This document shows positions 26,533-35,180 of a DNA stretch of 64,000 nt, one piece after another. Origin of the DNA: Pontibacter oryzae (GTDB lineage Bacteria; Bacteroidota; Bacteroidia; Cytophagales; Hymenobacteraceae); NCBI RefSeq assembly GCF_003576375.1, contig NZ_QWGE01000001.1:806001-870000 (forward strand), given 5' to 3'. Position 1 is the stretch's first letter. Every line of letters begins with the position of its first letter. A program made the translations under genes and the position numbers. Under the pieces are notes generated by a model. It saw only the letters and a list, made by a program, of their open reading frames with translations, ran no database searches and was not told where the DNA came from.

Positions 26533-27855
26533 TTATTGAAGTTGCAGTTTTTCAGCCCGAATGGCACTTAGGGCTGCGCTTGCCTCTGATGTTAGGGCGG
26601 CAGACAAAAGATTTGCTGTTTCAAACGGGTCAAGGCTTAGGTCATAGAAAAACTCGGTACCGTTAGTCAGGTGGATGAGTTTATACCTGCTGTCGCGCAT
26701 GGTCCAGCCCTCTCTTCCGTCCCCCGTACCAAAAAGCTCGCTGTACGCATATTTCCTCTGAGGCGCAACTGGCTCGCTAAACAAGGATTTAAGTGAGTAG
26801 CCATCATGAACTTGGTTTAAGCCTGCACCGGCGACAGCTGCAATCGTGGCATAAAGGTCCGTTCCGTTTACAAGCTCATGCTCCGTTGCGTTCTTGCGGT
26901 TAACGCCATACCCGCTCACGATCATGGGTGCATTGATACCTCCCTGCCACAAAGAGCCTTTGGCGGTATAGGAAGTGTAAGGAGCCTGCACCACCTGCGT
27001 GCCTGTGCCATTATCGCCAATAAAGATGATAAGCGTGTTGCTTTTCTGCTCCTCGGTAAGGCTACGGAAAAACCTGCCCAACTCTGTATCCATGGCCTCG
27101 ATGGCCGCCAGATAGTATGGAAGCTTGTTGCTGTTGATGGAGGCGGCATCGTCGGCAAGCGTTTTATCGGATATCAGGTGTAAAGGCGGGCGGTGAAAAG
27201 GAGCATGGGGCGCGTTCAGGGCTAAAGTCAGAAACCATGGCTGCTGCTGCGCTTTCACCCATTGCGTGGCATCGTCTATAAAGTAAGTAGTTGCGTAGGT
27301 GGTAACCGTAGTTTGCTGACCGTTGGAGGTTTTTGTCCAGTTGTAGTAGCTTGGCACTGTGCCCGTGAAAATCCCCGAGTAATAATCAACGCCAAATTGT
27401 TCGGGCGCAGCTAACTGGGTGTTGTTGCTCATGTGCCATTTACCGATGACGGCTGTGGCATACTGGTTACCTGTTTTATCATTGATGAATTTTTGCAGCA
27501 GCGTTTCCGAGGCGTTCAGCCCTCCTGTGTTACCACCAATAGCCGAGCCAACGCCGGTGCGAAAGCCATACTTACCCGTAAAAATGCTGGCTCGTGTAGG
27601 AGAGCACTCCGGGTTTACCCACAAATTAGGAAAGGTAATGCCGCTTTGTGCCAACGAGTCCAGTACGGGCGTTTTTGCCTTCTGCCCGTTCGTGCCAGGG
27701 TACTTCCCGAAAGCATCCCACCCCATATCGTCGGCAATGATCAACACTACATTAGGTTCGTCATTGGTAGTCGGGCTAACAGCGGCATCCTCACTGCAGG
27801 AAACTGAGCAGAGTAAAAGCATGAGAAATGCGGCTACTGCTAGATGTCTTATCAC
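26533..27855 (-). CDS. Sulfatase, formylglycine-dependent, lipoprotein
   Basis: 440 residues. Lipobox LCSVSC with Cys20. Metal ligands NVVLIIADDMGWD (Asp42 and Asp43). The active-site Cys84 in CSPTR, in PECSPTRASIFTGKYG, is the residue converted to formylglycine by an anaerobic- or aerobic-type maturase encoded elsewhere. The IGKWHM motif and the metal site FIGDNGTGTQ follow. A hydrolase of sulfate esters in the periplasm or at the surface; whether polysaccharide or small molecule cannot be told. First gene of the YHYH-MORN-SCO operon. Confidence 0.93.
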   Translation of the reverse strand: MIRHLAVAAFLMLLLCSVSCSEDAAVSPTTNDEPNVVLIIADDMGWDAFGKYPGTNGQKAKTPVLDSLAQSGITFPNLWVNPECSPTRASIFTGKYGFRTGVGSAIGGNTGGLNASETLLQKFINDKTGNQYATAVIGKWHMSNNTQLAAPEQFGVDYYSGIFTGTVPSYYNWTKTSNGQQTTVTTYATTYFIDDATQWVKAQQQPWFLTLALNAPHAPFHRPPLHLISDKTLADDAASINSNKLPYYLAAIEAMDTELGRFFRSLTEEQKSNTLIIFIGDNGTGTQVVQAPYTSYTAKGSLWQGGINAPMIVSGYGVNRKNATEHELVNGTDLYATIAAVAGAGLNQVHDGYSLKSLFSEPVAPQRKYAYSELFGTGDGREGWTMRDSRYKLIHLTNGTEFFYDLSLDPFETANLLSAALTSEASAALSAIRAEKLQLQ

Positions 27856-28419
27856 GTATTACAAAGTTTAGTTAAACAGCATTTTGATTCGCTTGAACTA
27901 AAAAGGTTTAACAGTATTCTTAGATTTTGCAGAATCAAAAAATAATACCCTCTGGAACTGTGCAGGTTTATGGGAGGCTTTATATTGGTAAACAAAGCTT
28001 TACAATCCGCTGGATGCTGGCACGTTTGTAGGTCGCCTTGTTAATTTTTCTGGAGTTTTCCTTTCTATAATTACCCGGATCATTCAGAACCCTTCCTTCT
28101 ATTCCGCTAATGTATCAGATACAGAGGCTCTCTTAAGAATAAGTTGCAATTGTATTCTTACTTATTTCTTTTATTGACCAGAAGGAAGCTAAAGACAGAG
28201 CAGGTAAGACCTTGCTGAAGCTTTTGATGCACTTGCAGGCTAAGTACTGGAGCTTTGTATGCGCTTTTAAGTGTTCAAGCTATGTAGCACCTGTATACAT
28301 TACATATCAGCCAGATACACCTCTATTCGGGGAGTTAGAGTTTTACCGTAACGGACTCACTAAATCTTTCACCTAAGTGAATGGGAGAGACAAACAAATG
28401 AGGAGCCAGTTAAAACAAA
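27856..28419. other. Intergenic upstream of the sulfatase operon, no gene seen
   Basis: About 560 bp, AT-rich, no coding frame with family resemblance. Holds the right direct repeat copy at 28332-28346. It presumably contains the sulfatase promoter, but I found no exact TAnnTTTG element. Confidence 0.45.
28332..28346 (+). repeat. Right copy of 15-bp direct repeat
   Basis: GAGTTAGAGTTTTAC, identical to 24154-24168, about 100 bases beyond the 3' end of tRNA-Ser. The pair bounds the sulfatase-SCO block. No integrase is encoded between them. Confidence 0.55.
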
Positions 28420-28447
28420 AAAGCCCAGGCTGGGTAGCCTGGGCTTT
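28420..28447 (-). terminator. Terminator of tRNA-Ser
   Basis: Perfect 11-bp inverted repeat (28420-28430 and 28437-28447), 6-nt loop, T-rich tail on the minus strand. It begins right after the tRNA discriminator base. Confidence 0.9.
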
Positions 28448-28448
28448 G

Positions 28449-28533
28449 CAGAGAGTGAGGGATTCGAACCCCCGGACCTGTTACAGTCAACGGTTTTCAA
28501 GACCGCCGCGTTCGACCACTCCGCCAACTCTCT
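28449..28533 (-). tRNA. tRNA-Ser (anticodon UGA)
   Basis: 85 nt on the minus strand. The 7-bp acceptor stem pairs AGAGAGT with ACTCTCT. The D-arm starts GCGGAGTGG. The anticodon loop CTTGAAA gives UGA. It has the long variable arm of serine tRNAs, and the T-loop is TTCGAAT. Discriminator G; CCA is not encoded. A terminator follows. Confidence 0.97.
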
Positions 28534-28650
28534 GTCTTATTTCGTGTACAAAAGTATGGGCTTGGCTTGATTTTACCAAACATCCGGCAAACATTTTTTC
28601 GTCAATCCCATCATTAAACACTCAACAACCTGATTTACAAAGACAAAATT

Positions 28651-30474
28651 TTAAGGCTCCAACCTCACTAAAAGCAAAACACGAAGGTTTTGGATCTTGT
28701 TGTCAGCCTTTTCCCTGACGCCGCTTAGCTCTCTAAGTATGACTTTAACCTCGGCCTGATGCCCTTTCAATGTATACGTCAGCTCGGTCTGGCTGCGGGC
28801 GTATGCCTCTTTTGTGGCCAGCTTCTTAATAATAGGTGCCAGATCCAGGCGCAGCGTTTCCTTTTCAAAAGCAAGGTAAAGCTCTTGCTTGTCTAAGGTG
28901 AGCACCAGCGGGGTCTTACCTAATGTCAGGTCCTGTTTATGGTAGGTTTCATGCAGGTGGGCTTCCACGGCATATTCGTAACCGGAAATCGCAAAAACCT
29001 CATTGCTTGTCTCATAGTTACTAAGCCCAAAGCTAAAGTAGCGTTCCGGGCTACTGCTTTTTATAGTATACTCCAACCCCATTTGCTCCAGCACGGCATC
29101 GCGCATGTTGGTTTTATTCTGCCAGGCATACTGCCTGTTTATCTTGCTGTTCTCCAAAACCTTGTTAATATCAACTGTGAACCAATCCTCAATCCCCTCG
29201 AAATCGTGGTGTCGGGCAAGGTAATCGGTTATAGCGCTGATTTCCACCAGGGAGGCCTCAGGCACATTTCCTTTGCCGGGCTCAATCTTGCCCTTTACCA
29301 AAATCCCCTCCTGCACCAGCAGGCCGCGCAATCGGTTTACCTGGCTCCACTCCGATACTTTAAACATATTTACCGGCCCAAAGGCGGCTATAAAGGCAAT
29401 TATACTTAAGGTAATGGGTATAAACTTGATATTCTTGACGGTACTGAACAGAAAGTATAGCGCCGTTAAAAACAGCCATAAGGCCAGCACCAGCACAATA
29501 TAGCGCTCCTCGGTAATGCCATACTCCGACACGCGCCGCCAGATGGCCAGGCTTAGCAAGATGATCAACGGGAAAAGCGCCCGGTAAAACCACTTCGAGA
29601 AGGTGCGTATCCAGGCGTTGCCCTCCTCGTGGCGAATAGGGTAAATAAGCAGCAACGACAAAATGCCGGCAATGGAAAAGCACAGCACCAGCACCGACAC
29701 CCAACCCTCCGGCCAGGCCCATTGCACGATAATTTTGCCCAGGTACGCATACAGGATAAGCAGGTAAATGGTAACGAGCGGTAGCAGCACAAACTGCGTA
29801 AACACTTTCAGGCCCTTCGGGTAAGTATGGGCCTGCTCCAGTTCGGCAACATCCAGAGGCACACCCGCCAGAAAAAACCAGGTATTGAACACACCCACTA
29901 AAATGAACCACAACTGTCCGTATACTTCACCATCTATGTTTATGGAAAAAAGCTGATCGAGGGCCACCAGGGCAACTGCCAGCCCCAGGTAGAGCACCCC
30001 GGTATACAGCACAGCCGTGAAAATGCGCAAGAACAGGCTTTTGTTGAACTGCCAAAACGCGTTCTCTACCTGCCGGTTTATAAACATGGCATACGATGCG
30101 GTTAGGTGCAGCACCAACAAAAGGGCAAGCAAACGCACGTAGTCGCGTTCTTCCAGGTCTTCAGGCAGCAGCCAATAGTATAATACTAAAAAGGCTAGCC
30201 CCCCAAACCAACTGATCCAGCGTTTAAGCCGTGCCCAATCATACTTGCGCGTCAGCAGCTCCAACGTGAAAAACAGGATGAGCCCAACCGCACTCAGGAA
30301 AATAACTTTCTCAAGCCACGGGTTTTGCTCGCGCTGTTCATAGCTTAGCTCGAGTTGGTAGATAGCCGCAGCCGTGCCCGCAAAAGCAGACAATAGCACC
30401 AGTGGGAAGCGTAAAAACGTACTTGAGGCGCCGTGCCACAGGCGTTGTAGCGAAAGGTTCTTAAAAAAGGCCAT
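28651..30474 (-). CDS. DUF4153 integral membrane protein
   Basis: 607 residues. The first two-thirds contain about ten to twelve hydrophobic helices, starting near residues 20-40, with charged loops such as LTRKYDWARLKRW and FWQFNKSLFLRIF. The C-terminal third, from about residue 390, is soluble and probably cytoplasmic or periplasmic. The pattern matches DUF4153 membrane proteins of Bacteroidota, whose function is unknown. Transcribed alone or with the downstream tRNA on the same strand. Confidence 0.8.
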   Translation of the reverse strand: MAFFKNLSLQRLWHGASSTFLRFPLVLLSAFAGTAAAIYQLELSYEQREQNPWLEKVIFLSAVGLILFFTLELLTRKYDWARLKRWISWFGGLAFLVLYYWLLPEDLEERDYVRLLALLLVLHLTASYAMFINRQVENAFWQFNKSLFLRIFTAVLYTGVLYLGLAVALVALDQLFSINIDGEVYGQLWFILVGVFNTWFFLAGVPLDVAELEQAHTYPKGLKVFTQFVLLPLVTIYLLILYAYLGKIIVQWAWPEGWVSVLVLCFSIAGILSLLLIYPIRHEEGNAWIRTFSKWFYRALFPLIILLSLAIWRRVSEYGITEERYIVLVLALWLFLTALYFLFSTVKNIKFIPITLSIIAFIAAFGPVNMFKVSEWSQVNRLRGLLVQEGILVKGKIEPGKGNVPEASLVEISAITDYLARHHDFEGIEDWFTVDINKVLENSKINRQYAWQNKTNMRDAVLEQMGLEYTIKSSSPERYFSFGLSNYETSNEVFAISGYEYAVEAHLHETYHKQDLTLGKTPLVLTLDKQELYLAFEKETLRLDLAPIIKKLATKEAYARSQTELTYTLKGHQAEVKVILRELSGVREKADNKIQNLRVLLLVRLEP

Positions 30475-30557
30475 ACTTTATCCGGGTTGTGGCTGCCACT
30501 TACACACAGCAGCATGAACCAAGATAAGTATAAAATAGCAGTGATATAGTATGAAAA

Positions 30558-31535
30558 CTATACTTTAGCGGCTTTGGCCATTTTACCAGAATGCGTGGTT
30601 GGGATACGCACCAGGCGCTTGGTTACGGAGTCGATGCTGACGTTGATCTCGAAGCCAAGTATGAGAATCATGGAGATAAAATCGAGCCAGATCATCAAAC
30701 CGATCAGCGCCCCAATGGAACCATAGAATTTGTTGTAAGTATCAAAAGCGCTAATGTACAGCGAAAACCCCATCGACACCAGGAAGATAAGCCCGGTTGC
30801 CACTACAGCGCCAGCCGAGAAGAAAGGCCATTTGTCTTCGATGGCCGGCACGAAGTAGTAGATAAGCGAGGTGGCCAGCAGAAACAGCAGGATAATGGCC
30901 ACATACTTCAGTATCACCAGCAAAGAGTAAGTATAGCTCTCCGTCACGACCTCGTAGAACACCAGCACATCCAGTATCCATTGCCCAAAGAAAATGGCCG
31001 CTACCGCCGTCAGCAGGATCATACTTAGCACCACCGTCAGGGCGGTGGCAATAAGCCGCTTGCGCAGGTAAGTGCGTTTATAAAAGGTATGGTATTTCTT
31101 GTCGAAGGCATCCATCAGCGACATAATGCCGTTGGTGGACAGCACCAGCGCAAACAAAAAACCGAAAGAGAGCAAGCCCCCGCGCGGTTTATTCACAATG
31201 TCCTCGATGGTGGAATAGGCCGCCGTGTACATTTCTGCCGGCATAAAATCGGCCAGGAAGTCCAGGATGCTCTCGCCCAGGTCCAAAGACAGGATGCTGG
31301 GGATGTAAGGGATCATCGTGAACAGGAAGATGATGGTAGGAAAGGTTGCCAGCGTGAAGTTGAAGGCCATGTAAGAGGCGCGCTTGGTGATAGAGTCCAG
31401 GCGCAACTCCCCGATCAGCACATCGGCCACTTCATACACCGAAGACCTGCCGCCGTTAAAGCGCCACCGTTTCAGGAAAACGATAAACTTGCGGTAAGCG
31501 CGGCGGCGCTTCAGGTATTGCTGGTTTAGCCTCAT
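30558..31535 (-). CDS. YihY/BrkB-family inner-membrane protein
   Basis: 325 residues with six predicted membrane helices and the family signatures ASYMAFNFTLATFPTIIFLFTMIPYIP near the N-terminus and YSIGALIGLMIWLDFISMILILGFEIN-type sequence near the C-terminus (FYGSIGALIGLMIWL). The family was once called ribonuclease BN/BrkB; the actual role in bacteria is not settled. Overlaps the thioesterase gene upstream by four bases (ATGA), so the two are co-translated. Confidence 0.92.
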   Translation of the reverse strand: MRLNQQYLKRRRAYRKFIVFLKRWRFNGGRSSVYEVADVLIGELRLDSITKRASYMAFNFTLATFPTIIFLFTMIPYIPSILSLDLGESILDFLADFMPAEMYTAAYSTIEDIVNKPRGGLLSFGFLFALVLSTNGIMSLMDAFDKKYHTFYKRTYLRKRLIATALTVVLSMILLTAVAAIFFGQWILDVLVFYEVVTESYTYSLLVILKYVAIILLFLLATSLIYYFVPAIEDKWPFFSAGAVVATGLIFLVSMGFSLYISAFDTYNKFYGSIGALIGLMIWLDFISMILILGFEINVSIDSVTKRLVRIPTTHSGKMAKAAKV

Positions 31536-31945
31536 ACGCTAAAATGCTTGTCCAACTTTTGTTGTATTAGGGAGGGCACCTCGGTTGGGCGGCCGGTTTT
31601 CATATTCACGAACACCATAATGGTTTCGCCCAGCGTTAGCAATGTGCCAGCCTCATTATACACCTCATACTCAAACTTTATACGCGAGCCGTGCGGCTTA
31701 TGCTTTAAAAGCAGCTTGATGACTAACAGATCATCATACTTTGCAGGCCGGATAAACTTGGTTTTGAGCTCTAGTACGGGCATCATGGTGCCGGTAGCCT
31801 CCATTTCCTTATACTCAATCCCAAGCCGCCTGAAAACCTCTGTGCGGGTTACCTCGAAATAGGCCGCATAGTTGCCGTGGTACACATAGCCCATCTGGTC
31901 GGTCTCGGCATAGCGCACGCGTATTTGTACTTCTGATTCAAACAC
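31532..31945 (-). CDS. Acyl-CoA thioesterase, 4-hydroxybenzoyl-CoA/YbgC hot-dog family
   Basis: 137 residues of a hot-dog fold thioesterase. The signature RYAETDQMGYVYHGNYAAYFE carries the catalytic Asp; FIRPAKYDDLLVI and SRIKFEYEVYNEAG match the later strands. Acts on acyl-CoA or acyl-ACP in the cytosol; chain preference unknown. Start is GTG at 31945. Coupled to the YihY-type membrane protein by a four-base overlap. An AT-rich inverted repeat lies directly upstream. Confidence 0.9.
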   Translation of the reverse strand: MFESEVQIRVRYAETDQMGYVYHGNYAAYFEVTRTEVFRRLGIEYKEMEATGTMMPVLELKTKFIRPAKYDDLLVIKLLLKHKPHGSRIKFEYEVYNEAGTLLTLGETIMVFVNMKTGRPTEVPSLIQQKLDKHFSV

Positions 31946-31949
31946 TGAG

Positions 31950-32069
31950 TTGATTGTTAAATTGTTAGATTGTTGGATTGATAATTGGCTTGCCAGCTAT
32001 ACGCAGATAAATTTAAAGTATAAAATCATCCGCAGGGCCAACAATTAGCAATTAACAACCAACAATTAC
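31950..32069. repeat. AT-rich inverted repeat built of heptad-like units (element A)
   Basis: Left arm about 31952-31977, made of TTGTTA/GATTGTT-like units; right arm about 32038-32067. The arms pair over about 24-26 positions with few mismatches and enclose about 60 bp that include one AAGTATA (32016). It sits between mltG and the thioesterase. Similar elements occur at 35076-35174 and, weaker, at 40350-40450 and near 59826. Confidence 0.6.
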
Positions 32070-32071
32070 AC

Positions 32072-33148
32072 CTATTTCATAATCTTACGCTCGTTCAGGG
32101 CGCGGTGGAAGCGCCTGGCGTTGGTTTGGTGCTCCGACTCGTTGGTGGCAAAGGCATGGTAGCCGGAGAAATCCTCGCGGGCGCAGAAGTATATATACTG
32201 ATGATTTTCTGGGTTTAACACGGCATCGATACTGGAAATAACCGGCACGTTGATTGGCCCCGGAGGCAGCCCTTTATACTTGTAAGTGTTGTAAGGAGAG
32301 TCATGGACCAAGTGCTTGTTAAGCACGCGGCGTATGCTGAAATCACGCACGGCAAAAACCACGGTTGGGTCGGCCTGTAGCAGCATGCCGCGCTTCAGGC
32401 GGTTTAGGTATACACCGGCCACGCGCGGTTTCTCATCGCTCTTCAGGGTTTCGGCCTGCACAATAGATGCCAGCGTAGACACCTGCTGCTGCGTAAGGCC
32501 AAGCGCAGCGGCTTTGGTTTTGCGCTCTTCGGTCCAAAATCTGTCGTACTCGGTTTTCATGCGCTGCATCAGCTCTGGGGCAGAGGTGGTCCAGTATACT
32601 TCGTAGGTATTCGGGATAAACATGCTCACGATTGTGGTCGTGTCGAAGCCCAGCGTTTGCAAGTATTGCTCGTCGTTCAGCAAGCTATCCAACTCCTGCT
32701 CGCTTGCCTCAATCTCGGTGGCCAGTTTGGCGGCCAGCTGGCTGCGCAGGCGCACGTTGGCAAAGGTCAGGTTCAGGGGGGCTTGCTGGCCCAAACGTAA
32801 GGTTCCGATCAGCTGGCGGTTGCCCATGCCGTGCGTTAGCTTGTAGCGTCCGGGTTTCACCAGCTTATCGTAATCCATCAGCTTTGCCATAAAGCGCAAC
32901 GACAGCTTGTCGATGATTACGCCGCTGGCCTCCAAAGAGTCCATGGCTTGCTCGTAGGTCGCTCCCGTCGGGATCAGCACGTACACGTCACGCTCCTTTG
33001 TATCCACGTTCGGGGTGTACACGATCTGGTACGCGTAATAGGAGAAGCTTACAAACAGGAACAGGAAAAGCGCCGCCAATGCTGGCTTAAGCATACTTTT
33101 CTCTTTGCGCTTTCTTCTGGTTATAGGGGTATTCACTTCTTTGGCCAT
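32072..33148 (-). CDS. mltG: Endolytic transglycosylase MltG
   Basis: Cleaves nascent peptidoglycan strands in the inner membrane and limits glycan length. 358 residues: a basic N-terminus, one membrane helix (about 20-40), a LysM-like region, and the YceG domain. The family core LASIVQAETLKSDEKPRVAGVYLNRL contains the catalytic Glu in QAE; RGMLLQADPTVVFA and the C-terminal PPGPINVPVISSIDAVLNPE are also diagnostic. Single gene. A possible -7 element (TAATTTTG on the minus strand, 33205-33212) lies about 57 bases upstream, without a matching -33. Confidence 0.95.
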   Translation of the reverse strand: MAKEVNTPITRRKRKEKSMLKPALAALFLFLFVSFSYYAYQIVYTPNVDTKERDVYVLIPTGATYEQAMDSLEASGVIIDKLSLRFMAKLMDYDKLVKPGRYKLTHGMGNRQLIGTLRLGQQAPLNLTFANVRLRSQLAAKLATEIEASEQELDSLLNDEQYLQTLGFDTTTIVSMFIPNTYEVYWTTSAPELMQRMKTEYDRFWTEERKTKAAALGLTQQQVSTLASIVQAETLKSDEKPRVAGVYLNRLKRGMLLQADPTVVFAVRDFSIRRVLNKHLVHDSPYNTYKYKGLPPGPINVPVISSIDAVLNPENHQYIYFCAREDFSGYHAFATNESEHQTNARRFHRALNERKIMK

Positions 33149-33511
33149 AATGTATGTAAAAGGCTTGGATAAGGTTTTAGGTTCCGCACCCGTTTTTCAA
33201 TCCTCAAAATTAACATATCTGGAGCTAATTAAGAATGCAGTGCTCAGAAAGTTATGCCAGCGCTGGTTTATACTTGCGTTTATTCCACTTGAGCCCGAGT
33301 AATATCTGGATATTGCACTGCACGATTATACATCTGAATTAGCGGCTACAACGTTAGCACCCCAGAAACAGGGCTTACCTCAAATTGAGCCATCTGGCCC
33401 GCAATCACCTATATATCCAAAAAAAGATGCAAGCATACCGTATTTAGCAGCAGAGTTTTTAAATTTGAGGAAACTAATCAAACAGAACCTTATACTATTT
33501 ATATCCAACAC
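33149..33511. other. Divergent intergenic region mltG / carboxylase, no gene seen
   Basis: About 360 bp. Candidate -7 elements point both ways: TAATTTTG toward mltG (33205-33212) and TAAATTTG toward the carboxylase (33460-33467). Neither has a clean TTG at 19-20 bp. No ORF with coding character. Confidence 0.4.
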
Positions 33512-35071
33512 ATGGCAGGAGACATCAGACAGGCCCAGATAGAAACTCTTGAGCGTAAAAATGCTGAAGCACTTCTTGGCGGAGGTAAGGAGCGCATCGA
33601 GGCGCAACACAAAAAAGGAAAGCTAACGGCTCGTGAGCGCATTCATTTGCTCATGGATGAAGGCTCTTTTGAGGAAATTGGCAAATTTGTGATGCACCGC
33701 TCCAAAGACTTTGGCCTCGACAAGCAGTACTTCCTGGGCGATGGCGTGGTGACCGGCTATGGCACCATCAATGGCCGTCTGGTATATGTTTTCTCGCAGG
33801 ATTTTACGGTGTTGGGCGGCTCACTTTCTGAAACGCATGCCGAAAAAATCGTGAAGATCATGGAGTTGGCTATGAAAAACGGCGCGCCTATTATCGGCCT
33901 TAACGATTCTGGCGGAGCCCGCATTCAGGAAGGTGTGGTGTCGTTGGGCGGATATGCCGATATTTTCTACCGCAATACGCTGGCATCCGGCGTTATCCCG
34001 CAGATTTCGGCCATTATGGGCCCATGCGCGGGTGGTGCGGTATACTCTCCGGCCATCACCGATTTTATCATGATGGTGGAGGACACCTCATACATGTTCG
34101 TGACCGGCCCTAACGTGGTAAAGACGGTAACCCACGAAGAGGTAACCTCTGAGGAACTGGGTGGTGCCAGCACGCACAGCACTAAAAGCGGCGTAACGCA
34201 TTTCTCCTGTGCCAATGAGGTAGAGTGCATCAACTACCTGAAAAAGTTGCTAAGCTACATACCACAGAACTGCGAGGAACTGCCTCCTTCCCTGCCTTAC
34301 GAAGCGCAGGCCGACGAAACCCGCGAAGTACTTGACACGATCATCCCTGAAAATCCAAACCAGCCTTACGACATCCGTGAGGTAATAGAGGGCATTATTG
34401 ATGCAGACTCTTTCTTTGAGGTGCACAAGAACTTTGGCGATAACATAGTGGTAGGCTTTGCCCGCCTTGGTGGCAGAAGTATAGGCATTGTAGGCAACCA
34501 GCCTGCCGTGCTGGCCGGTGTACTGGATATTAACGCCAGCACCAAAGCTGCCCGTTTCGTGCGCTTCTGCGATAGCTTTAACGTACCGTTGCTGGTTTTA
34601 GAGGATGTTCCGGGCTTCCTGCCGGGCACAGACCAGGAGTGGCGCGGCATCATTACCAACGGAGCCAAACTGCTTTATGCTTTCTGTGAAGCCACCGTGC
34701 CGCGCATCACCGTTATTACCCGCAAAGCGTACGGCGGCGCTTACGATGTAATGAACTCCAAGCACATTGGCGCTGACATGAACTTTGCCTGGCCAACCGC
34801 CGAGATTGCCGTAATGGGTGCTCAGGGCGCCGCTGAGATCATCTTTAAGCGCGAGATTGCCGCCGCCGAGGATCCAGAGGCAAAACTGGCCGAGAAAGTA
34901 CAGGAATACAAAGAGAAGTTTGCCACGCCGTACCGCGCTGCGCACCGTGGCTTTATAGACGAAGTGATCATGCCATCCGAGACAAGAGCCAAACTGATAA
35001 AGGCCTTCAAGATGCTTGAGAACAAAGCGGTTACACTGCCCCGCAAAAAGCATGGCAACATACCGCTATAA
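33512..35071 (+). CDS. Acyl-CoA carboxylase, carboxyltransferase (beta) subunit, propionyl-CoA type
   Basis: 519-residue biotin-dependent carboxyltransferase with crotonase-fold N and C halves. Features: [48 protein letters not shown] as acyl-CoA oxyanion region; [14 protein letters not shown]; and, in the C half, [23 protein letters not shown] and [11 protein letters not shown] with the biotin-site oxyanion glycines. Best matches PccB/methylmalonyl-CoA carboxyltransferases. The biotin carboxylase and carrier partners are not in this window, so propionyl-CoA as substrate is an inference. Confidence 0.93.
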   Translation: MAGDIRQAQIETLERKNAEALLGGGKERIEAQHKKGKLTARERIHLLMDEGSFEEIGKFVMHRSKDFGLDKQYFLGDGVVTGYGTINGRLVYVFSQDFTVLGGSLSETHAEKIVKIMELAMKNGAPIIGLNDSGGARIQEGVVSLGGYADIFYRNTLASGVIPQISAIMGPCAGGAVYSPAITDFIMMVEDTSYMFVTGPNVVKTVTHEEVTSEELGGASTHSTKSGVTHFSCANEVECINYLKKLLSYIPQNCEELPPSLPYEAQADETREVLDTIIPENPNQPYDIREVIEGIIDADSFFEVHKNFGDNIVVGFARLGGRSIGIVGNQPAVLAGVLDINASTKAARFVRFCDSFNVPLLVLEDVPGFLPGTDQEWRGIITNGAKLLYAFCEATVPRITVITRKAYGGAYDVMNSKHIGADMNFAWPTAEIAVMGAQGAAEIIFKREIAAAEDPEAKLAEKVQEYKEKFATPYRAAHRGFIDEVIMPSETRAKLIKAFKMLENKAVTLPRKKHGNIPL

Positions 35072-35075
35072 GTAA

Positions 35076-35174
35076 ATTATAAATTCAAAATTAGAAATTA
35101 GAAATGCGCTTTATATAGTTTATCGGCTTTCTGGTTCTAATAATTTATAATTTTTAATTTCTAATTCTTAATTG
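35076..35174. repeat. AT-rich inverted repeat built of heptad-like units (element B)
   Basis: Left arm 35076-35105 of AATTAGA-like units; right arm about 35142-35174. The arms are complementary over about 31 positions with six mismatches, enclosing about 35 bp. It fills the space between the carboxylase and the M42 peptidase and may act as a terminator or a mobile repeat remnant. Confidence 0.6.
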
Positions 35175-35180
35175 AAAATT

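Noticed and set aside
28377..28718. 113-codon frame across the tRNA region
   Set aside because: It reads through tRNA-Ser and its terminator on the opposite strand, so it is not a protein gene.
32301..32700. Possible second gene antisense to mltG
   Set aside because: Shadow frames only; mltG motifs are intact.
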